Shown one piece after another: positions 23,543 through 30,350 of a stretch of 33,583 nt of DNA. Under the pieces are notes generated by a model. That model saw nothing but the letters and a program-made list of their open reading frames with translations, searched no databases and had not been told where the DNA came from. The DNA is from Desulfovirgula sp. (GTDB taxonomy: Bacteria > Bacillota > Desulfotomaculia > Desulfotomaculales > Nap2-2B), in assembly GCA_020725585.1 (NCBI GenBank), contig DYES01000041.1:1-33583 (forward strand), in the 5' to 3' direction. Made by a program: the position numbers and the translations under genes. The stretch's first letter is position 1. Every line of letters starts with the position of its first letter.

Positions 23543-23992
23543 ATGATGTCTTCGGAATGCCCTGCCCAAAAAGACCTGGCTAAAGGTTGCCCGAAGGAGC
23601 TCGACAGTCCTGAAGCGCGCCTGAAAAAGGACGCCCTGGCCCGGTTTTTGGGGATCAAGCTGCTGGAAATGAGGCCCGGCTACGCCCGGGCAACCATGGA
23701 GGTAAGGCCGGAGCTGCTCAACGGCGTGGGCGTAACCCACGGCGGTGCTATTTTCAGCCTGGCAGACGTCGCCTTTGCCGCCGCCAGCAATAGCCACGGC
23801 CCGGTGGCGGTGGCCTTGAACGTGAGCATCCATTTCTTAAAAACCACCACGGTGGGCGCCCTCCTTACCGCCGTAGCCCGCGAGGAGCACCTGACCAGAA
23901 AGACAGGCCTTTACCGCCTGGAAGTCAGAAACGAACATGGCGAGCTGGTCGCCCTGGCGGAGGGCCAGGTCTACAGAATGAGCAATGGTTAA
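23543..23992 (+). CDS. Hot-dog thioesterase, PaaI family
   Basis: This 149-residue hot-dog protein has the PaaI-type core N-G-V-G-V-T-H-G-G-A-I-F-S-L-A-D, where the H-G-G loop and the following aspartate form the thioesterase active site. The fold continues through S-I-H-F-L-K and ends in A-E-G-Q-V-Y. ATG 23543 (or 23546) follows AGAAAGGTTG; an upstream in-frame TTG at 23513 has no such site. PaaI enzymes hydrolyse aryl- or acyl-CoA esters that would trap CoA; a role in releasing CoA from dead-end products of the acid degradation cluster is plausible but unproven. Its stop codon adjoins a decayed toxin-antitoxin gene. Confidence 0.88.
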   Translation: MMSSECPAQKDLAKGCPKELDSPEARLKKDALARFLGIKLLEMRPGYARATMEVRPELLNGVGVTHGGAIFSLADVAFAAASNSHGPVAVALNVSIHFLKTTTVGALLTAVAREEHLTRKTGLYRLEVRNEHGELVALAEGQVYRMSNG

Positions 23993-24105
23993 GATCCTAT
24001 TCTTTAGCCCGCGGCAAGATCTTTTGGGAGCATTCGGATATTGACCTGGCCGTTGCCGGGTTGCCCCGCGGGGTTGACTTTTGGAGGGAAGGGATTGAGT
24101 TATGA
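23993..24105 (+). pseudogene. 5'-truncated MNT-type nucleotidyltransferase remnant
   Basis: Directly after the thioesterase stop, a 37-codon open frame reads S-L-A-R-G ... S-D-I-D-L-A-V-A-G-L-P and F-W before TGA at 24103. This is the signature G-S-x-A-R-G ... D-x-D segment of minimal nucleotidyltransferases that pair with HEPN proteins. The glycine before S is a tyrosine, the start is missing and most of the C-terminus is lost. The TGA overlaps the ATG of the next small frame, the normal coupling for MNT/HEPN pairs. This is a fossil, not a functional gene. Confidence 0.6.
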
Positions 24106-24191
24106 CGGCGGAAACAATTATTTTAGAAGCCAGGATCAGGCAGGAGTTATTTCAGTTGCAAAAAATTACCAGGGAATTAAAGTCTAAACTG
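24102..24191 (+). pseudogene. N-terminal remnant of the HEPN partner
   Basis: ATG 24102 overlaps the stop of the MNT remnant by ATGA. About 29 helical residues follow (MTAETIILEARIRQELFQLQ and on to E-L-K-S-K), resembling the first helix of HEPN proteins that pair with MNT proteins. The frame then runs antisense into the 3' end of the PIN toxin gene and no longer looks protein-like, although no stop comes until 24302. I read it as a gene cut by insertion of the toxin-antitoxin module. Confidence 0.45.
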
Positions 24192-24635
24192 TTTATGAAC
24201 ATATTCCTGAGGTGTAAAAATAGGGATGGCTGTTTTCCCGAGAAAGTGTTTTTTGTTCCAGGTAACAATGGCCGCGGCTTTGTACATTTCTGCTTCTCTT
24301 AAAAAGATAGCGTCGCCAACGGTCATTTTCTTTGTAATGTACGCTGTTAATTCTCCAAAATAATCTACGATGCCTGCCGCTCTCTCTGGGCGTTCATAAG
24401 GGTCAAGGATATCAACGGCATAAACTTCCGGAAACGAATATAACCATTTTTCCTGCTCCTCAACAGACAGGTTAAAAGATGCGATCCCGCAGATTTCCAA
24501 AAGTGTATAAAACGGCAGGGCTGCTCTTATCCCTGCTTTGTTTATTGTCTTTAGGAACTGTTTATTGCTCTCGTGGTTGTTGTCCCTGGGAAAAAAGCGG
24601 TCTAAAAGAAAAATGTTGCTATCGAGAAAAACCAT
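24177..24635 (-). CDS. PIN-domain toxin, VapC-like RNase
   Basis: This 152-residue PIN-fold protein has the acidic residues expected: D5 in V-F-L-D-S-N, a glutamate in T-L-L-E-I-C near residue 46, and a late aspartate in V-G-D-A-I-F. PIN toxins cleave structured RNAs, often initiator tRNA or rRNA loops. ATG 24635 follows AAAGGTGA and overlaps the antitoxin gene by 17 bases, the usual translational coupling; a GTG at 24644 is an alternative. It is AT-rich compared with the GC-rich flanks, suggesting lateral acquisition. All key acidic residues seem present, so the toxin is probably active. Confidence 0.82.
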   Translation of the reverse strand: MVFLDSNIFLLDRFFPRDNNHESNKQFLKTINKAGIRAALPFYTLLEICGIASFNLSVEEQEKWLYSFPEVYAVDILDPYERPERAAGIVDYFGELTAYITKKMTVGDAIFLREAEMYKAAAIVTWNKKHFLGKTAIPIFTPQEYVHKQFRL

Positions 24636-24960
24636 AAAAATCACCTTTGGCTGCCCTGTCCATTTCTTGCCAGGAAGAGAATCCCTTTACTTTTCCGGAT
24701 ATTTCGTCGTTTAATTTCCGTAATTCTTCTTTTGACATGGTAAGTAATTGCGGGTGTTTTTGTCCAATTTGACTTCTAATTACCTGATAAAGCGAACTAC
24801 GGCTTTGCTCTTTTAAGTCGTTTTCCTGGAAAGGTTTTATGGTCGCAACCGGCTTGCCGTAACGGGTCACTATAATAAGATTACCTTTTTCAGTGGCGTG
24901 AAGAATTTCGTTTGTTTTATTCTTTAATTCCCGTGTGGTGATAAAATTAATGTTTTGCAT
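24619..24960 (-). CDS. Phd/YefM-family antitoxin
   Basis: This 113-residue protein has an N-terminus (I-N-F-I-T-T-R-E-L-K-N-K, then I-I-V-T-R-Y-G-K-P-V-A-T-I) with the Phd/YefM DNA-binding fold. The C-terminal half is charged and probably disordered, as expected for the toxin-neutralising part. It precedes and overlaps the PIN toxin gene. A consensus promoter and a 14-bp palindrome over the -10 box lie just upstream, consistent with autorepression by the antitoxin or the complex. The family assignment is by pattern; the partnership with a PIN toxin is common. Confidence 0.82.
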   Translation of the reverse strand: MQNINFITTRELKNKTNEILHATEKGNLIIVTRYGKPVATIKPFQENDLKEQSRSSLYQVIRSQIGQKHPQLLTMSKEELRKLNDEISGKVKGFSSWQEMDRAAKGDFYGFSR

Positions 24961-25014
24961 TCCGTATTACCTCACTATTATGTTTGCTGTAATATATTTG
25001 CTATAATTGTTGTT

Positions 25015-25050
25015 GCTATAATTATAGCTACATGTTTCTTTTATTGTCAA
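25015..25050 (-). promoter_or_regulatory. Toxin-antitoxin promoter with palindromic operator
   Basis: On the minus strand TTGACA (25050-25045) and TATAAT (25026-25021) are perfect hexamers 18 bases apart. The perfect palindrome GCTATAATTATAGC (25015-25028) covers the -10 box, and a half-copy GCTATAAT recurs at 25000-25007, 15 bases away. This is the expected design for an autoregulated antitoxin operon. Confidence 0.8.
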
Positions 25051-25431
25051 GAGGAAGTCAGAGTTCTTTGTTGTTTTGGAAACAAGGAAAAAATTTTTTC
25101 GCTCCGGATTCCGGACTGATCACCGTTGGCGACATTATTTTCCAGCTCAACAGCGACAAGAATTGCCGGTCTCGAAATTAGCCCTTTCGCTACTATCCCT
25201 AAAATTTGCTGAAAAGAGGGTTGAGAAATTTCGGTGACACTATATAGCTGCAATTAAGTACAGCAAGAAGATTGGTGACAAAACACAACAGACCATTTCA
25301 AAAAGCTTACGGCGGTTGCACATGAGGGTGCAGTTCGATAATTCTGGAGGGGGAGGATCATTTTTGTTCTTTTGTAGAAAATTAACCTAAAAAAGGAGGA
25401 GTTAGCCTATATTGGTTCGAATTATGTTCAT
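25051..25431. other. Non-coding AT-rich stretch between the toxin-antitoxin pair and cas3
   Basis: About 380 bases with no convincing gene. A leftward 68-codon frame (25253-25047) has no ribosome binding site and no recognisable family. At 25315-25332 the sequence GTTGCAC is followed by a small hairpin TGCAC-6-GTGCA; it starts like the CRISPR repeat but lacks the rest. AAAAGGAGGAG at 25391-25401 is a strong ribosome binding sequence, oddly 30 bases before the first in-frame ATG of cas3. The cas promoter should lie here, but I cannot place it with confidence. Confidence 0.5.
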
Positions 25432-27618
25432 ATGTTCCGTTATTATTATGCCCACACACCAAACGCGCAGGGGGACTGGCACGATCTGGCCTCTCACCTG
25501 CAGAAAGTAGCTGAGCAAGCGTCTGCCTTCGCCCGGCCCTTCGGCGGTGAGGCCCATGCTGCCTGGGCCGGCCTCTTTCATGACCTGGGGAAGTTCAATC
25601 CCTCCTTTCAAGAATACCTGCAGGCGCAGTACCGGGGGGAAAAATATCCCCGCGTGCCGCATGCCGTGTGGGGGGCCGCCCTGATTTACTGTCTTTTATG
25701 CAAAGGGGCAAAAGACCCGGAGGGCTGGAAGGATATTGCCCTGCCCGTCTGCGGCCACCATTCCGGGCTTGCCGCTGCCGGCCTCCTTGCTCAGGATCTG
25801 GAGGAATTCTTGCAAAAGAACTCTGAGTCTCTCTCGATATTTTGCACCCGGTTTTTACACTGGGTGAGGATTAAAACGCTGCCCAAGCCGCCGCATCTTC
25901 GTCTGCTCCCCGCCCGGGACACCCGCCGCGAATTTTTCATCCGTATGATCTTTTCCGCCCTGGTGGACGCGGATTACCTGGACACGGAGGCGCACTTCGC
26001 TCCGGGGCCGGCACAGGTGAGAAGAGGCTGGCCGGAAATCCCCGAACTCTGGACCCGGTTTGTGAAAAACCAGGAGTCGTTTCTTGCGACCCGGGATGTG
26101 GATACTCCCACAAACCGGGTCCGCCGCGAGGTTTACGAGTCCTGCCTGCGGGCTGCCGAAGGTCCGCCCGGCGTCTGGCGCCTTACCGTGCCTACCGGCG
26201 GCGGGAAAACGAGGAGCGGCCTGGCCTTCGCCCTGAAGCACGCCGTGTTGCACGGCAAGCACCGGGTAATTGTGGCTATCCCTTATACAAGCATCATCGA
26301 GCAGACGGCGGATGTTTACCGGAAAATACTAGGGGATGAAGCCGTCCTGGAGCACCACAGCCAGGTGCCCGTACCCGAAGACGAGGGACAGGACCCATTG
26401 GCTTTGCGGCTACGCCTGGCGGCCGAAAACTGGGACGCTCCGCTGATAGTTACCACCACAGTTCAGCTTTTTGAAAGCCTTTTTACCAGCTACCCTTCCC
26501 GGGCACGCAAGCTGCACAACCTGGCCCGGAGCGTCATCCTCCTGGACGAAGTGCAGGCCCTGCCTCCCGAAGTTCTCAAGCCTACCCTGGATGTTTTGAG
26601 GGCACTGGTGGAGGACTACGGGGTAACCCTGGTCCTTTCTACTGCTACCCAGCCAACTTTTGACGATACGCCCTACCTCCGGGAGTTTGGTGACCTGGAG
26701 ATCCGTGAGATTGTACCGCAATACGAGAAGCATTTCCAGGAAATGAAAAGGGTGCGCTACGAATTTTATGAAGGTTTGCTTTCCTGGGAGGACCTGGCAA
26801 AAGAGGTGCGGGCTCTGCAGCAGGTTCTGGTGGTGCTTAATTCCCGCAAAGACGCCCTGGAGCTGTTGGGAGCTCTGGGCGATGATCTGCCCGACGTGTT
26901 TCACCTCTCCACATTGCTCTGCGGGGCCCACCGGCGCAAAATACTGGCTGAGGTGTCGCGGCGGCTCGAAAGAGGAATGCCGGTGCGCCTGGTCAGCACA
27001 CAGGTGGTGGAGGCGGGGGTAGATCTGGACTTCCCGGTGGTTTACCGGGCGGTAGGGCCCCTGGACCGGGTGGTTCAGGCGGCCGGGAGGTGCAACCGGG
27101 AGGGGCGGTTGGCCGAGGGGCGGGTGGTGGTGTTTGAGCCGGCTAAGGGCAGGGCCCCCCGGGGACCGTATAAGGTGGGACTGGAAAAAGCCAGGCTCTT
27201 ATTGAAAGAACGGTTCCCCGAAAGTTTCCACAACCCGGCGCTCTACCAGAAGTATTTTCAAAAGTTATTTGCGGACATAGACCTGGACAAAAAAAAGATC
27301 CAGGAGCGTCGTTTGGCTTTAGATTATCCTGGGGTTGCCTCCCTGTATCGTCTTATTGAAGAAGAGACCGTACTGGTCCTGGTTCCATACGAAGAAGCGG
27401 AAAATGCGCTCGACGACTGGAAAAAGCGGCCTTGCCGCCTGACCTGGCAGAGATTGCAGCCTTATCTGATAAACCTTTTTTGCTACGAGGTGTCAAGGTT
27501 ATCCCGCGAGGGATGGCTTGAGCCTATCTCCAGAGGGTTTTACCGCTGGCGGGGAATGTACGATGAACGTATGGGAGCGGTGGGAACTGAGTACGACCCA
27601 AGCGATTTAATTGTATAA
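25432..27618 (+). CDS. cas3: Cas3 HD nuclease-helicase, type I-C
   Basis: This 728-residue Cas3 has an HD nuclease domain at the N-terminus (H22, and H50-D51 in F-H-D-L-G-K; G-H-H near residue 107). An SF2 helicase follows, with Walker A P-T-G-G-G-K-T (254-260), DEVQ (372-375), the S-T-A-T motif near 403 and motif VI Q-A-A-G-R-C-N-R (549-556). It degrades target DNA after recruitment by Cascade. ATG 25432 is the first in-frame ATG and gives the expected M..YYAHT start, but the strong AAAAGGAGGAG lies about 30 bases upstream, so a non-ATG start (for example ATT 25411) cannot be excluded. The C-terminus Y-D-P-S-D-L-I-V is echoed in a second cas3 fragment downstream. It is first gene of the cas operon. 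Confidence 0.95.
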   Translation: MFRYYYAHTPNAQGDWHDLASHLQKVAEQASAFARPFGGEAHAAWAGLFHDLGKFNPSFQEYLQAQYRGEKYPRVPHAVWGAALIYCLLCKGAKDPEGWKDIALPVCGHHSGLAAAGLLAQDLEEFLQKNSESLSIFCTRFLHWVRIKTLPKPPHLRLLPARDTRREFFIRMIFSALVDADYLDTEAHFAPGPAQVRRGWPEIPELWTRFVKNQESFLATRDVDTPTNRVRREVYESCLRAAEGPPGVWRLTVPTGGGKTRSGLAFALKHAVLHGKHRVIVAIPYTSIIEQTADVYRKILGDEAVLEHHSQVPVPEDEGQDPLALRLRLAAENWDAPLIVTTTVQLFESLFTSYPSRARKLHNLARSVILLDEVQALPPEVLKPTLDVLRALVEDYGVTLVLSTATQPTFDDTPYLREFGDLEIREIVPQYEKHFQEMKRVRYEFYEGLLSWEDLAKEVRALQQVLVVLNSRKDALELLGALGDDLPDVFHLSTLLCGAHRRKILAEVSRRLERGMPVRLVSTQVVEAGVDLDFPVVYRAVGPLDRVVQAAGRCNREGRLAEGRVVVFEPAKGRAPRGPYKVGLEKARLLLKERFPESFHNPALYQKYFQKLFADIDLDKKKIQERRLALDYPGVASLYRLIEEETVLVLVPYEEAENALDDWKKRPCRLTWQRLQPYLINLFCYEVSRLSREGWLEPISRGFYRWRGMYDERMGAVGTEYDPSDLIV

Positions 27619-27657
27619 ATGGCGAAAAGGGAAGGCAAAAAAGGAAAGGCGAAAAAC

Positions 27658-27693
27658 GTTGCATCCGGCTTTCGGGCCGGATGGGATTGAAAC
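27658..27693 (+). repeat. Stand-alone CRISPR-like repeat 1, 40 bases after cas3
   Basis: A 36-base element matching the array repeat at the window's end except for four changes, including one deletion. It begins GTTGCA and ends GGATTGAAAC. The stem is CATCCGGC paired with GCCGGATG: relative to the array repeat (CACCCGGC/GCCGGGTG) one C-G pair has become T-A, so pairing is perfectly kept. It lies in the gap between cas3 and cas5c, far from the array. Confidence 0.9.
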
Positions 27694-27696
27694 AAA

Positions 27697-27810
27697 AAAG
27701 AGGGCCTGCTGGAGCCCCTCGGGGAGGGATTCTACCGCTGGACCGGGGGATACGACGAGAGCCTGGGGCTGGTGGGGCCCGTTTACGACCCCGGCGACCT
27801 GATTGTCTAG
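27697..27810 (+). pseudogene. 3' remnant of a second cas3 gene
   Basis: Read in frame to TAG at 27808, this stretch encodes 37 residues that match the C-terminus of the intact cas3 just upstream. Shared blocks are E-G-x-L-E-P, G-F-Y-R-W, Y-D-E and Y-D-P-x-D-L-I-V; I count 24 identities over 36 aligned residues. It begins immediately after stand-alone repeat 1 and ends 13 bases before a partial repeat. The divergence shows it is not a fresh duplication but the tail of a related, different cas3. Confidence 0.88.
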
Positions 27811-27823
27811 GAGGTGGTTTTCT

Positions 27824-27841
27824 CCGGGTAAGGATTAAAAC
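27824..27841 (+). repeat. Partial CRISPR-like repeat (3' half) after the cas3 remnant
   Basis: CCGGGTAAGGATTAAAAC matches the last 18 bases expected for the array repeat with two G-to-A changes (CCGGGTGAGGATTG plus AAAC as seen in repeats 1 and 2). The 5' half is not recognisable. It is separated by 31 bases from the full repeat at 27873, close to a type I-C spacer length. Confidence 0.65.
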
Positions 27842-27872
27842 GATTGCCATTTGCTTTGCGCAATGACCTCTT

Positions 27873-27909
27873 GTTGCACCCGGCTTACATGCCGGATGAG
27901 GATTGAAAC
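27873..27909 (+). repeat. Stand-alone CRISPR-like repeat 2, abutting the cas5c ribosome binding site
   Basis: A 37-base element beginning GTTGCACCCGG and ending GATTGAAAC, with four differences from the array repeat over the visible 34 bases. Stem CACCCGGC/GCCGGATG has one mismatch in eight pairs. The next base starts AAGGAGGT, the cas5c ribosome binding site. The element therefore sits in the 5' leader of the cas5c message in the same orientation as the array repeat. Confidence 0.92.
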
Positions 27910-27923
27910 AAGGAGGTATTCAG

Positions 27924-28625
27924 GTGGAGCGGACCGGAGTGGTTACGGTTAAAGTGTGGGGGGACTATGCATGCTTTACCCGCCCGGAATTTAAGGTGGA
28001 AAGGGTGAGCTACCCGGTCATGACCCCTTCGGCGGCACGGGGGGTGCTGGAGGCCATTTTCTGGAAACCGGAGTTCCGTTATGAGATTAGAGCTATTGGC
28101 GTCCTCAATATGGGGAGCGAAATGGTAATTCTGCGCAACGAGGTAGACCGGCGCCAGGGAAGCAGCCCATTCTTTGTGGAGGATGCCCGCCAGCAGCGTT
28201 GCAGCCTGGTGCTTAAGAACGTGGCCTACCTGATCCGGGCGGAAATGTCCCTGCAGCCCTGGGCCACCGATCCGGTCTACAAGTACCGCGACCAGTTTAA
28301 CCGCCGCGTGGAGAGGGGTCAGTGCCACCACCGGCCCTATCTCGGCACCAGGGAATTTGCGGCCTTTTTTGCGCCTGCCGATGGGGAGAGCCCCGACCCG
28401 GCCTTAAACCTAGACTTGGGAATAATGCTCTTCGACATCGCCTTCGTGGCAAGTAAGAAGCGGGTAGATTTCGAGTTCATGCGGCATGGTCCGCAAGGCG
28501 CCCGGCGGGTTCAGGGCTATACCCAGGCCTTCTTCTTCCCGGCGCGGCTGGAACAGGGCTGGCTTAAGGTGCCGCCAGAGAAGTACCAGGAGCTTTACCG
28601 GTTGGAGGGGGGAGAAAATGCTTAG
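27924..28625 (+). CDS. cas5c: Cas5c (Cas5d), crRNA-processing RNase and Cascade subunit
   Basis: This 233-residue protein has the Cas5c start V-K-V-W-G-D-Y-A-C-F-T-R-P-E-F and the stretch Y-P-V-M-T-P-S-A-A-R-G, typical of type I-C. In this subtype no Cas6 exists; Cas5c cuts each repeat hairpin at its 3' base and stays with the crRNA 5' handle. The GTG at 27924 has AAGGAGGT six bases upstream; an in-frame TTG at 27903 lies inside the repeat and is not credible. The gene overlaps cas8c by eight bases. The repeat-like hairpin directly in front of it makes its own mRNA a potential substrate. Confidence 0.95.
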   Translation: MERTGVVTVKVWGDYACFTRPEFKVERVSYPVMTPSAARGVLEAIFWKPEFRYEIRAIGVLNMGSEMVILRNEVDRRQGSSPFFVEDARQQRCSLVLKNVAYLIRAEMSLQPWATDPVYKYRDQFNRRVERGQCHHRPYLGTREFAAFFAPADGESPDPALNLDLGIMLFDIAFVASKKRVDFEFMRHGPQGARRVQGYTQAFFFPARLEQGWLKVPPEKYQELYRLEGGENA

Positions 28626-30339
28626 AGCCCTGGTCGATGCCGCGGAGCGTTTTCGGCGGGAAGGCGAGTTACCGCCCACAGGGTACAAGCCGAAGGTGCC
28701 TAAATGGATTGTGAACCTTGAGAAGGGCGGGCCCTATCTAGAGGGGCCGTATACGCAGAAAGAAGTTCGCGCTTTCTTGACACCAGATCGGCAGCGTTCC
28801 GGCACCCCATCGAAGAAGAACCTCAAGCCCTACCTGCTCTCGGACGATGCTCGCTACGCCCTGGGTAAGGCCGAGCCCGGTAAGGATGAGGAAGCCAGGC
28901 TCCTGCATGAAGGCTTTCTGGCTCTCCTGGAGGAAGCCTATCGAGAGACCGGGCTCCTGGAACTGGCACAACTGCTTGCTTTTCTAAAATCATCCGATGT
29001 AGAGCAGATTAGGGAGCGGGTCGGGCCTAGGGATCTTGTGCAGTTCCGGGTGGAGGGAAAGAACCTCACCGAGGACGGGGCGGTGCAGGCCTTTTGGGCA
29101 GAGTACCTCGCTCGGGAGCTGATGGCAAAAAATAGGGCTTATTGTGCGATATGCGGTAAAGAAGGACCCGTGCTCCGCATCTTGCCGCGTGAAGTGGTTG
29201 TTCTGGGTCAGAAGTGCCAGGTGAGCTCGTTTAACCGTGACGCCTTCACCTCTTTTGGCAAGACCCAGACCGAGAACGCTCCAACCTGCTTTGCCTGTGG
29301 GAGCGACGCGGTGGATGCCCTCGACTACCTGATCCGCGCCGAACGACACCGTCGTGCCTTAGTAAGCAACCCCGAGGCCAGCGGTCTGGAAAACCAGCTT
29401 GCGGTTTTCTGGCTGGACAGAAAGGTGGAGCTTTCCTACGAAGACCAAACCTACGATCTCGAAACTCTCCTGGGCTCAGTGCTGGACAATGCTGGTGGGC
29501 AAACGGGACCACCCACAGAGCTTTCCCAGCTTGATTCTTTACTGGTCGTTCCCTGGACGGCAAGAACAAGCGCTCTGAACATTGATCAAAGCTACTTTTA
29601 CCTGGCAGTGCTTTCGGCCAATAAGGGGAGGTTGGTGGTGCGGGAGTGGTTTGAAGCCTCTGTGGGTAGGCTTAAAGAGAATCTCAGGGCTTTTCTAGAG
29701 GGGCAGAGGATAGTGGGCCCTCTGGGAGAGGAACCGCAAGTGTTCCCCATCCCAGCCCTTCTGGATGCTCTGAAAGCCGGTGATCCTAACCTCACCCAGG
29801 ACCTCCTGCGTGCGGCCTACTTGGGCCTAAGACCGCGTGAGGGACTCCTGGGAGTTGCGTTGCGCCGCTTTCGTAATCCCAGGGTACTACAGAACCCCCG
29901 GGCGCTCCACCCCCTGGCGGCCCTGCTCAAACTTGCCCTGACCTATGGAAGGGAGGAGGCGAAGAGCATGGAAAGACTGGATTCCGGTCGCAACGAACCA
30001 GCTTACCTTTGTGGGAGGCTCCTTGCAGTGCTGGAAGAAGCCCAACAGCGCGCTTCTGGATGGAGCCTGAATAGCACCCTGACTGACCGTTTCTATGCAG
30101 CTACAGCTGCAGCGCCTGCGGCGAACCTCGCTCTCTTGCTTGCTCGGGCCAAGGTGTCCCATCTTCCCAAGATCCGTAGGGAGGGACGCGGTTACCGGGA
30201 GATCGAGGGGTTTTTGGAAGAGATTCTCTCCTACCTGGATGCCCAGCAAGGTTTTCCCTCGATCCTAAACCTTAAGGCTCAGGCTGAGTTTGCCTTGGGC
30301 TACTACCACCAGCGGGCGGAGTTCCGCCGAAAAAGCTGA
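28618..30339 (+). CDS. cas8c: Cas8c (Csd1), large Cascade subunit
   Basis: This 573-residue Csd1/Cas8c has the zinc-ribbon cysteines C176-x2-C179 and C224-x2-C227, a usual feature of this subunit. The N-terminus (LVDAAERF) and the segment G-L-E-N-Q-L-A-V-F-W-L are typical. Cas8c recognises the PAM and holds Cascade on its target. ATG 28618 lies behind GGAGGGGGGAG and overlaps the cas5c end, giving translational coupling; an in-frame upstream start at 28486 lies inside cas5c and should be ignored. Cas7c follows 11 bases after its stop. Length is within the family range. Confidence 0.93.
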   Translation: MLRALVDAAERFRREGELPPTGYKPKVPKWIVNLEKGGPYLEGPYTQKEVRAFLTPDRQRSGTPSKKNLKPYLLSDDARYALGKAEPGKDEEARLLHEGFLALLEEAYRETGLLELAQLLAFLKSSDVEQIRERVGPRDLVQFRVEGKNLTEDGAVQAFWAEYLARELMAKNRAYCAICGKEGPVLRILPREVVVLGQKCQVSSFNRDAFTSFGKTQTENAPTCFACGSDAVDALDYLIRAERHRRALVSNPEASGLENQLAVFWLDRKVELSYEDQTYDLETLLGSVLDNAGGQTGPPTELSQLDSLLVVPWTARTSALNIDQSYFYLAVLSANKGRLVVREWFEASVGRLKENLRAFLEGQRIVGPLGEEPQVFPIPALLDALKAGDPNLTQDLLRAAYLGLRPREGLLGVALRRFRNPRVLQNPRALHPLAALLKLALTYGREEAKSMERLDSGRNEPAYLCGRLLAVLEEAQQRASGWSLNSTLTDRFYAATAAAPAANLALLLARAKVSHLPKIRREGRGYREIEGFLEEILSYLDAQQGFPSILNLKAQAEFALGYYHQRAEFRRKS

Positions 30340-30350
30340 GGAGGTGCACA

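Noticed and set aside
24192-24302. Continuation of the HEPN-like frame to 24302
   Set aside because: It runs antisense over the 3' end of the PIN toxin gene and its composition no longer looks like a HEPN protein.
25047-25253. Leftward 68-codon frame between the antitoxin gene and cas3
   Set aside because: No ribosome binding site, a TTG start, no family resemblance, and an AT-rich non-coding look. It may be debris but cannot be supported as a gene.
27694-27872. The 179-base stretch between repeats 1 and 2 as one giant spacer
   Set aside because: It contains a recognisable cas3 tail and a partial repeat, so it is a composite remnant and not an acquired spacer.
28486-28617. N-terminal extension of Cas8c
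   Set aside because: It would lie entirely inside cas5c, is Arg/Pro-rich and has no family match; the ATG at 28618 has a good ribosome binding site.
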